The notes under the pieces: model-generated | What the model saw: the letters and a program-made list of their open reading frames with translations, nothing else | What the model was told of the DNA's origin: nothing | The model's database searches: none | Assembly (NCBI GenBank): GCA_945882065.1 | Contig: CAMCWI010000003.1 | Span: 1-49,586, forward strand | DNA: 49,586 nucleotides | From: Akkermansia muciniphila | GTDB taxonomy: Bacteria > Verrucomicrobiota > Verrucomicrobiia > Limisphaerales > JADLHS01 | Reading direction: 5' to 3' | Part shown: positions 43,717-49,586 of the stretch, one piece after another | How the letters are laid out: the number at the start of each line of letters is the position of its first letter | How positions within the stretch are numbered: the stretch's first letter is position 1 | Made by a program: the position numbers and the translations under genes

Positions 43717-44406
43717 TTACTTCCCAGGCATTTGTGCCCCTGTCGGCTTAAATACTAGATTAAAGGTCAATTTCACCTCGTTACTAAAGATGGTGATATG
43801 TGGGTAATTATTGCCGTTCGAATTTGGAGCTGACTGGAAAAGTGGGGGTTCGATCGCAAAATCCTTCAGCTTGAGTTCAGTCGTGCCGGTGATTTTGAAC
43901 TGGGTCGCCTCAGGGTGGGTGAGTCGTGCTGGAAAGCTGATGAGGTTGGTGACTCCAGCCAGAGTCAGTTTGCCTCGGACTGTAAATTCCCAAGTCGGGA
44001 TTGGTTCGCGCAACGCGTTGGTGAGAGTCAATCGATTCATCACGAAGAAGATCGTTGGGTGTTTCTCGTCGCGGATCGCGTGGCGAATCCAGCGTCCTTC
44101 CAGATTGTTGGTTGGTTTGCCCGTGAGATCAATTGAGCCTAGAGATGCAGCCTGAATCGAAACGGTCAGATGACTTTCACAGTGGTGTGGAACTGGGCTT
44201 GTGGAGATGCTCAGCCAGTTTGTGGTGGTTTCCCATTGGCCGGAGATGTCGCGAGTTTGTGCGCTCCAACTGTGTATTGTTCCGTCGCCATCCAGTCGGA
44301 TGCTGCTTTCGGGCTGAAGTGTTAATTTTAACTCAGAAGCAGTCAGCATTGACTGGCCTGCAAGCAGCAAAAAAACAATCAGTATACTGAAGCGATTCGG
44401 GTTCAT
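43717..44406 (-). CDS. YceI family exported protein
   Basis: 229 residues. Signal peptide MNPNRFSILIVFLLLAGQSMLTA, then a YceI-like eight-strand barrel: LDGDGTIHSWSAQTRDISGQW, VSIQAASLGSIDLTGKPTNNLEGRWIRHAI, HPTIFFVMNRLTLTN and WEFTVRGKLTLAGVTNLISFPARL. YceI proteins bind isoprenoid-type lipids, including polyprenol derivatives; ligand is unknown here. It follows cysteine desulfurase by one base (TAAGATG), so it shares its transcript. The link to cysteine desulfurase is not understood. Confidence 0.8.
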   Translation of the reverse strand: MNPNRFSILIVFLLLAGQSMLTASELKLTLQPESSIRLDGDGTIHSWSAQTRDISGQWETTTNWLSISTSPVPHHCESHLTVSIQAASLGSIDLTGKPTNNLEGRWIRHAIRDEKHPTIFFVMNRLTLTNALREPIPTWEFTVRGKLTLAGVTNLISFPARLTHPEATQFKITGTTELKLKDFAIEPPLFQSAPNSNGNNYPHITIFSNEVKLTFNLVFKPTGAQMPGK

Positions 44407-44407
44407 C

Positions 44408-45541
44408 TTACTTCCCGCCATGCACCTCGCCGTAAACTTTCACGATGCCTTTTTCCAACGCCTCCCAATCGGCGGCGGTGGTTTCCCAGCCGCTGCTGAA
44501 GCGCAGGACTTGCGTGACTTGCCCGGCTTTGTAGCCCATCGCGCTGAGGACGTGGGACGGTTCTTCCTTGCCGGTGGTGCAGGCGGAGCCGGTGCTGACG
44601 GCGAAGCCCGCTTTGTCGAGGCGCGTGACCCAGCGTTGCTGGCCGCCTTCAGGCATGAGCGCGGAAACGGTATTCCACAAGCGCGGCGCACCGAGGCCCA
44701 CGACGGTGGTACCGGGCACTTGGCGGAGCAGGAGTTTCTCAAACTTCTCCCGCCACACGGCGCGGGTGTCGTGATCGTTGTTGGCGAGTTGTTTTTCGCG
44801 GGCATCAAGCGCGGCGAGCATGGCGACGATGATCGGAAGATTTTCCGTGCCGGCGCGTTGGCCGCGTTCTTGTTTGCCGCCGAAGATGAGTGAATTGATT
44901 TTGCTTTTATGCGGGGCTTTCAGAAAACCCACGCCGCGCGGTCCGCCGAATTTGTGTGCGGCGCCGGTGATGAAATCGCAAGCACCCAAATCTTTGGCGG
45001 GCATTTTGCCGAGCCATTGCACGGCGTCGGTGAAGAACGGGACTTCATACGCCTGACAGATGGCGAGGAGTTCGCGCCAGGGCTGAATGACGCCGGTCTC
45101 GTTGTTGGCGCACATCACGGAGACGACGCCGGGTCGCGTGTCGGCCATTTCGGTGGCGAACCATTCCATGTCCACCACGCCGTCGTGCGTGACGGGAATG
45201 ACTTTCGTGCGCTTGCCGAAATAGTGGCGCGAGGAATCATGCACGCAGGGATGTTCGATGGCGCTGATCCAGACTTCGCTTTTCGCGTCGAGCGTTTGCG
45301 CGAAGTGGTGTATCGCCATGTTGTTGGCTTCGGTGGCGCCGCTGGTCCAGATGATGTCGGCTGGATGGCAGCCGAGATGGTGCGCGAGTTTCTCGCGGGC
45401 TTCGACGAGAGCTTTATTGGCGGCCAAACCGAACGCGTGCGGGCTGCTCGGATTGCCATGAATTTTCTCGGTGGCTTCGAGCCAAGCTTCGCGGGCTTCG
45501 CGCATGACAGGCGCAGTGGCGTTGTAATCAAAGTAAAACAT
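44408..45541 (-). CDS. Cysteine desulfurase (NifS/IscS family)
   Basis: 377 residues. N-terminal DYNATAPV; PLP site Lys197 in TGAAHKFGGPRG; active-site Cys321 in STGSACTTGKEEPSHVLSAMG. The family removes sulfur from cysteine and hands it to Fe-S assembly or tRNA thiolation. The SACTTGKxEPSHVL form is a NifS-like subgroup. The gene is preceded by a small conserved protein and followed by YceI. No IscU, SufU or ThiI homologue is next to it, so its sulfur acceptor cannot be inferred. Confidence 0.93.
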   Translation of the reverse strand: MFYFDYNATAPVMREAREAWLEATEKIHGNPSSPHAFGLAANKALVEAREKLAHHLGCHPADIIWTSGATEANNMAIHHFAQTLDAKSEVWISAIEHPCVHDSSRHYFGKRTKVIPVTHDGVVDMEWFATEMADTRPGVVSVMCANNETGVIQPWRELLAICQAYEVPFFTDAVQWLGKMPAKDLGACDFITGAAHKFGGPRGVGFLKAPHKSKINSLIFGGKQERGQRAGTENLPIIVAMLAALDAREKQLANNDHDTRAVWREKFEKLLLRQVPGTTVVGLGAPRLWNTVSALMPEGGQQRWVTRLDKAGFAVSTGSACTTGKEEPSHVLSAMGYKAGQVTQVLRFSSGWETTAADWEALEKGIVKVYGEVHGGK

Positions 45542-45553
45542 TTCAGTCCAAGT

Positions 45554-45790
45554 TCATTTACGAATCAGCTTTGGGTTCTTCGCGGAATCAAAATAATGTT
45601 TCCCGTCCTTCGCCATTGACCAAATGTCGCTGAGTTCCCGCTTGGATGGCAGCAGTTCAGTTTCTGGTTTTGCGTGTAAAACTGATCGAACGCAACGCCG
45701 CTCAACACGGTTGGCTTGACGCTTGTCCGCCTTTTCCGTGGCGGCAGTTGTTATGCCAGTGATCGTGGTTTTCTTTTGTGATCGGCTCAT
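45554..45790 (-). CDS. Conserved small protein, 78 residues (MSRSxKKTxITGITTA type)
   Basis: The N-terminus MSRSQKKTTITGITTAATEK and the C-terminal SDIWSMAKDGKHYFD match a short conserved bacterial protein family that I recognise, rich in Lys/Arg, with VWSMAKDGKRYF-type ending. No function is known to me. It ends 12 bases before cysteine desulfurase; an ATG 18 bases upstream would add six residues, but MSRSQKK is the family-like start. Confidence 0.7.
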   Translation of the reverse strand: MSRSQKKTTITGITTAATEKADKRQANRVERRCVRSVLHAKPETELLPSKRELSDIWSMAKDGKHYFDSAKNPKLIRK

Positions 45791-45901
45791 TGGCTTTGTT
45801 TGGCTCACGCGCCCCGGACATTAAAACGATCTGCGTGGGCGTTGACGAGTTGAAACTATGCAACGGCGTGTGATTAAATCTGACGGGAACACGCCTTGAG
45901 T

Positions 45902-46019
45902 GGAGCGCCGATCTTTGATCGGCATATATCAGTCGAGTAACGATTCTCGTGATATTCTTTTTGATCACCGTGTGTCACGGGTTTGTGTGAACGCAAAGCC
46001 GGTCACAGACCGGCGCTCC
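45902..46019. repeat. REPIN-like element with a 7-bp hairpin at each end
   Basis: Terminal repeats GGAGCGCCG (45902-45910) and CGGCGCTCC (46011-46019). Inside, the left hairpin GCCGATC-TTT-GATCGGC (45907-45923) and the right hairpin GCCGGTC-ACA-GACCGGC (45998-46014) are perfect 7-bp stems with three-base loops. The two ends face each other over an AT-richer centre. The rest of the 348-base spacer shows nothing I can name. Confidence 0.85.
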
Positions 46020-46138
46020 CTCACCAAGACCAGAGCCTCACCCGCTTTTATTTACAGCCCATGCAAATGGCCCGTGCCCACATCTTCTTTACTCGCGCCG
46101 CGCGTTTCATTTATTCTCGCGGCACTTTTCCAACTATT

Positions 46139-46855
46139 ATGGCTAGAGAACCAATTGAAATGTTGATCGAATCGGTGACCACTGAGTTGCCGGATACCAA
46201 AACGCTCCGGCTCAAATGGCCGGACGGTCACAACCCCGAATTTCTCACTGGGCAGTTCATCACGGTGTATTGGCCGGACACGCCCGGCTATAAACGCGCT
46301 TACTCGCTCTCGTCCTGCGCGCTGGATCGCGGCGCGTATGAGGTGACGGTGAAGCGCGATGGCAAAATGGGCACGCGCGTGGTGGATTGGGCGAAGGCGG
46401 GCGACAAGATGTTCGTGCTGCCGCCTGCGGGGAAATTCCTGCCGGACTTCGCGCCGGGTAAACAACTCATCTGCATCGCGGGCGGTTCAGGCGTGACGCC
46501 GTTCCGTGGATTTGTTCGCGAGGCGACGAGACGAAATCTCGACACGAAGATCACCGTGCTTTACAGCGTTCGCACCACGAACGATATCATCTTCAAACAG
46601 GAGTTTCACGAACTGACGTTGCAGAATCCGAACTTCAACTTCTATGTCACCTGCACGCGATTGAACGAAGGTGATTCATGGCAAGGTCATCGCGGGCGGA
46701 TTGATTCTGCGTGGGTCAAAGAACACGTCCATGATCTACCGAACACAGTCTTTTATGCGTGCGGCCCGAACGCGCTGGTGGAAGCCACGGAGGAACTGGT
46801 GTTGCAAGGATTGAACGTGCCCAAGGCGCAGATGAAGACGGAGAAGTGGGGATGA
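46139..46855 (+). CDS. Ferredoxin/flavodoxin-NADP reductase-like flavoprotein
   Basis: 238 residues. FAD domain with the KRAYSLSSCAL motif (RxYS type) and FITVYWPD; NAD(P) domain with ICIAGGSGVTPFRGFVREA, then YSVRTTNDIIF, and a C-terminal TVFYACGPNALVEATEELVLQGL. The final MKTEKWG lacks a second iron-sulfur domain, so this is the two-domain form, which transfers electrons between NAD(P)H and a separate carrier. Upstream in-frame ATGs (for example 45983) lie in the repeat and were rejected for MAREPIEMLIESV. Confidence 0.85.
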   Translation: MAREPIEMLIESVTTELPDTKTLRLKWPDGHNPEFLTGQFITVYWPDTPGYKRAYSLSSCALDRGAYEVTVKRDGKMGTRVVDWAKAGDKMFVLPPAGKFLPDFAPGKQLICIAGGSGVTPFRGFVREATRRNLDTKITVLYSVRTTNDIIFKQEFHELTLQNPNFNFYVTCTRLNEGDSWQGHRGRIDSAWVKEHVHDLPNTVFYACGPNALVEATEELVLQGLNVPKAQMKTEKWG

Positions 46856-46861
46856 GACAAT

Positions 46862-46960
46862 TCAAAATTAAAAATGCAAAATTAAAAATGTTTTGCATCA
46901 TGGCGGTCGGGTGGTGTTCTTGGAACGCGACTCTTCCCAATTTTTAATTTTTAACTTTTA
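46862..46960. repeat. AT-rich inverted repeat upstream of gcvT
   Basis: Left half AAAATTAAAAATG twice (46864-46890), right half CAATTTTTAATTTTTAAC and TTTTAATT, ending just before the gcvT start. The pairing is imperfect. It is clearly AT-rich compared with neighbours (GC about 55-60%). Confidence 0.65.
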
Positions 46961-46966
46961 ATTGCT

Positions 46967-48094
46967 ATGAAGCGCACTTCACTTTACGAAGCTCACCAGA
47001 AACTGGGTGGCAAACTTATTGAGTTCGGCGGTTGGGAAATGCCCGTGCAATACACGAGCATCACGGACGAGCATCTTGCCGTTCGCAATGCCGCCGGGAT
47101 TTTCGACATCTCGCACATGGGTGAAGTAACCGTGAGCGGCGCGGCGGCAACGGAGTTCCTGAACAAGATTCTCACCAACGACATCCGCAAGCTCACGCCC
47201 GGCCTCGGCCAATACACTCTCATGTGCAACGAGAGCGGCGGCGTGATTGACGATCTTTACGCCTACTGCCTGTCCGCGAATGTTTTTCTGCTCATCATCA
47301 ACGCATCGCGGATCGAGCCAGATGTGGCGTGGTTGCACAAACAGGCAGCGGCCTTCGGTCGGCCCGACGATCTGACGATGAGTGACTCTTCCAACAATTA
47401 CGATGCCGTGGCGGTGCAGGGCCCCCGCGTGAAGGAATTCATAGATGGCTGTTTTTCTGGCGTGTCCAACTGTGCGATGCGCGTCGCGCGCGTCACCGAT
47501 CTGAAAAAGAACGAGATTGGCGGCTTTCCTTTCGCCGGTGCGACGATGATGGTTTCGCGCACGGGTTACACGGGCGAGGACGGTTTTGAAATCGTTGGGC
47601 GTGCGGAATCCATCGCCAAGATGTGGGACAAGCTGCTCGAAGCAGGAAAATCTTTTGGCATCAAGCCGTGCGGACTCGGCGCGCGCGATACGTTGCGCAC
47701 GGAAGTTTGTTATCCCCTCTACGGTCACGAGCTGGATGAACAGACGACGCCTATTGAAGCAGGCGTGGGATTTTTCGTCGCGTTGGACAAAGGTGAATTC
47801 ATCGGACGCAGCGTGTTGGCGGAGCAGAAGTCGAGCGGTACGAAGAAAAAGTGTGTCGCGTTCAAGCTCACGGACAAAGGCGCACCGCCGCGTCCGGGAT
47901 ATCCCATCTGGGCGAACGGCGTCGCAGTCGGGCAAGTCGTGAGCGGCACGCAAAGTCCGTCGCTCAATCTCGGCATCGGCATGGGCTACGTACCGCCGGA
48001 GTTCGCAAAGGTCGGGACAGTCATCGAGATTGAAGCACGCGGACGTCGCACCGCAGCCGTGGTGGTGGCGAAGCCGATTTACAAACGGGCTTAG
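46967..48094 (+). CDS. gcvT: Aminomethyltransferase (glycine cleavage T-protein)
   Basis: 375 residues. KRTSLYEAHQKLGGKLIEFGGWEMPVQYTS and AAGIFDISHMGEVTVSG are the family's opening; GGVIDDLYAY and VSRTGYTGEDGFEIV complete the core, with GLGARDTLRTEVCYPLYGHEL and a C-terminal domain of YPIWANGVAVGQVVSGTQSPSL. It takes the aminomethyl group from GcvH and passes it to tetrahydrofolate. gcvP is 18 kb away on the other strand. GcvH is not in the window, although it is needed for the reaction. Confidence 0.95.
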   Translation: MKRTSLYEAHQKLGGKLIEFGGWEMPVQYTSITDEHLAVRNAAGIFDISHMGEVTVSGAAATEFLNKILTNDIRKLTPGLGQYTLMCNESGGVIDDLYAYCLSANVFLLIINASRIEPDVAWLHKQAAAFGRPDDLTMSDSSNNYDAVAVQGPRVKEFIDGCFSGVSNCAMRVARVTDLKKNEIGGFPFAGATMMVSRTGYTGEDGFEIVGRAESIAKMWDKLLEAGKSFGIKPCGLGARDTLRTEVCYPLYGHELDEQTTPIEAGVGFFVALDKGEFIGRSVLAEQKSSGTKKKCVAFKLTDKGAPPRPGYPIWANGVAVGQVVSGTQSPSLNLGIGMGYVPPEFAKVGTVIEIEARGRRTAAVVVAKPIYKRA

Positions 48095-48204
48095 TGCGGC
48101 TGTCTTAAATCCGCGTTGACGGTACGGCGGAGTTGTCCGCATCATGCAGGCTGCTTTGCGCTCATAAGCGTGGGGCAAATTGAACTTTAACTGAAAACGA
48201 AACC

Positions 48205-49428
48205 ATGAGTCTCGACGCCCTCTATTCTGAACTGACACTGAAACCCAACGCCAAACTCGCGTTGATCGTCCTTGACGGTCTTGGCGATATTGCTACGAAG
48301 GAGCAAAGCTTTCTCACGCCGCTCGAAGCCGCCTTCACTCCGAATCTCGACGCGCTCTCCAAAAATTCTGCGCAAGGCCGCATGATTCCGGTCGCACCCG
48401 GCATCACGCCCGGCAGCGGGCCCGGACATCTCGGCTTGTTCGGTTACGATCCGTTGGAATTCCAAGTCGGACGCGGCGTCATCGAAGCACTTGGTCTTGG
48501 AGTTGAGTTGAAGGCAGGAGATGTTTGCGCGCGTGCGAATTTCGCCACGCTCGACTCAAAGGGAATTGTCACAGATCGCCGTGCCGGTCGCATCCCGACG
48601 GAGACGTGCGAAAAGCTCGTCGCGTTGTTGTCTGCGAAGATCAAAAAGATTGGCGACACTCAGATCATCATCAAGCCGGGCAAGGAACATCGCTTCGTGG
48701 TCGTGTTCCGTGGCAAAGGTCTGGAAGGCCCACTCACGGACGCCGATCCGAACCGCGAAGGTTACGCCGTGCCGACAGTGAAGCCGCGAGATCCGAAGAA
48801 TGCGAAGCAGAAAAAGATGGCGGGTTTGATCGCGGAATTTTACAAGCTCGCATTGCCGATTCTTGCGAAAGAAAAACCGGCGAATGGTTTCCTCATGCGT
48901 GGTATCGCGCATCAGCCCGAGATTCCGTTGTTTGAAGATCGTTATAAGCTCAAGCCTGCATGCCTCGCGGTTTATCCGATGTATAAAGGTCTCGCGCAAC
49001 TCGTCGGCATGAAGAAGATCGAAGGCCCGCAGACCATCGCCGAACAGTTCGATCGTTATCTGACGGAATACAACAACTACGATTTCTTCTTCATCCATTA
49101 CAAATACACGGACAAAGCGGGCGAAGACGGAAACTTTTCCGCGAAGAAGAAAGCCATCGAAGACTTCGATGCAGCATTGCCGATCTTGTTCAAGAAACGT
49201 CCCGATGTCATCGCCATCACCGGCGACCACTCCACGCCCTGCGCGATGAAGGGACATTCATGGCATCCGCAACCTGTGTTGCTGAACTCGTCAGTGAGCG
49301 GATCAGACAAGCTGGATCGTTTCACGGAAACGGGCGCGAATAACGGTTCGCTCGGAATTTTCCCGGCAAAGTTCCTTATCCGCTTGATGCAGGCGAACGC
49401 GAAGATGTTCGACAAGTTCGGCGCGTGA
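48205..49428 (+). CDS. apgM: 2,3-bisphosphoglycerate-independent phosphoglycerate mutase, archaeal type
   Basis: 407 residues. Alkaline-phosphatase superfamily start LALIVLDGLGD with a metal-binding Asp, then TPNLDAL and ITPGSGPGHLGLFGYDPLE (catalytic Ser in GSGPGHL) and AITGDHSTPCAMKGHSWHP metal ligands. This is the ApgM group, distinct from GpmI in its shorter length, and is common in PVC bacteria and archaea. It converts 3- to 2-phosphoglycerate in glycolysis. Separated from gcvT by 110 bases without a visible terminator. Confidence 0.93.
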   Translation: MSLDALYSELTLKPNAKLALIVLDGLGDIATKEQSFLTPLEAAFTPNLDALSKNSAQGRMIPVAPGITPGSGPGHLGLFGYDPLEFQVGRGVIEALGLGVELKAGDVCARANFATLDSKGIVTDRRAGRIPTETCEKLVALLSAKIKKIGDTQIIIKPGKEHRFVVVFRGKGLEGPLTDADPNREGYAVPTVKPRDPKNAKQKKMAGLIAEFYKLALPILAKEKPANGFLMRGIAHQPEIPLFEDRYKLKPACLAVYPMYKGLAQLVGMKKIEGPQTIAEQFDRYLTEYNNYDFFFIHYKYTDKAGEDGNFSAKKKAIEDFDAALPILFKKRPDVIAITGDHSTPCAMKGHSWHPQPVLLNSSVSGSDKLDRFTETGANNGSLGIFPAKFLIRLMQANAKMFDKFGA

Positions 49429-49438
49429 GTTTGACGGC

Positions 49439-49544
49439 GGAGCGCGGCTGTGTCTAAAAGACCAGCCGCAGCGCGTGGATAAACTCGTGGGTATTGAATA
49501 ATCGGAAGTGCTGCGGCTGGTGCTGCTGCACACAGCCGCGCTCC
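49439..49544. repeat. Intact REPIN-like element downstream of apgM
   Basis: Perfect 15-bp terminal inverted repeats, GGAGCGCGGCTGTGT (49439-49453) and ACACAGCCGCGCTCC (49530-49544), and inner 12-bp inverted repeats, ACCAGCCGCAGC (49461-49472) and GCTGCGGCTGGT (49510-49521). Each terminal and inner word pair folds into an end hairpin. This is the better copy of the element seen inside dinD at 18025-18147. Confidence 0.9.
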
Positions 49545-49560
49545 AGGAAGTTTCACAGTC

Positions 49561-49586
49561 ATGCAAACACTCACGACCTATCTTTG
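49561..49586 (+). CDS. Possible start of the next gene, truncated by the window end
   Basis: An ATG with AGGAAG ten bases upstream opens a frame reading MQTLTTYL to the end of the window. Too short to recognise. Listed because the ribosome-binding sequence is better than for most genes here. Confidence 0.3.

Noticed and set aside
1..49586. tRNA, rRNA, CRISPR arrays, prophage genes or complete insertion sequences
   Set aside because: No cloverleaf, no repeat-spacer array, no transposase or structural gene seen in any spacer or frame that I inspected.

Overview
The window looks like a chromosomal segment of a Verrucomicrobiota bacterium, probably from the Pedosphaera/Limisphaerales side (subdivision 3). 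This rests on recognised families, not on a search. It carries a Verrucomicrobia/Planctomycete-restricted small protein (TIGR04138, Minf_1886 type), a PSD1-type cytochrome-like DUF1549/DUF1553 protein next to a DUF1501 protein, a Tat-exported Gfo/Idh/MocA oxidoreductase paired with a double DUF1080 protein, and intergenic spaces packed with palindromic repeats. There are no phage structural genes, full insertion sequences, CRISPR arrays, tRNAs or rRNAs.

Layout. 1-2048 (+): end of a bifunctional-nuclease-family gene, holA and a STAS-domain gene. 2167-5059 (-): exported sugar oxidation/3-keto-sugar pair. 5349-7035 (+): two ABC-2 permeases without an adjacent ATPase. 7299-16033 (-): an eight-gene energy-transduction operon (DUF3450 protein, TtpC-like long ExbB, ExbB, two ExbD, TonB, TPR protein, TonB-dependent receptor). 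16683-17240 (-): TIGR04138 protein and a 43-residue membrane peptide. 17346-18816: a decayed gcvP fragment, a dinD gene carrying an inserted repeat element, and a small conserved protein. 18901-20085 (-): PilT-like ATPase. 20409-24749 (+): soluble GAF-GAF-PAS histidine kinase, NarL-type regulator and an exported double-PAS protein. 25183-26147 (+): zeta-type toxin-antitoxin pair between two 89-bp direct repeats. 26485-29334 (-): gcvP. 29494-29910 (+): release-factor-like rescue protein. 29945-31756 (-): primary sigma factor. 32183-34311 (-): two polysaccharide export proteins. 34469-37122 (-): M48 metalloprotease and LemA. 37543-42361 (+): PSD1 and DUF1501 genes. 42486-45790 (-): Rossmann-fold dehydrogenase, then a YceI / cysteine desulfurase / small conserved protein group. 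46139-49428 (+): flavin reductase, gcvT and apgM.

Functional themes. Core genes (holA, rpoD, gcvP, gcvT, apgM, cysteine desulfurase) are interleaved with systems for using complex organic matter: TonB-driven outer-membrane uptake, exported sugar oxidoreductase and DUF1080 hydrolase, PSD1/DUF1501 and polysaccharide export. The most unusual layer is the repeats. At least two elements have a REPIN-like build, with a hairpin at each end inside terminal inverted repeats. One of these lies inside dinD, where a one-base loss downstream appears to restore the reading frame. A different long inverted repeat lies directly after the start codon of the second ABC permease and is translated in frame. Starts were chosen by family comparison, signal peptides and gene overlaps. 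Most genes have no clear Shine-Dalgarno, so several starts are uncertain.
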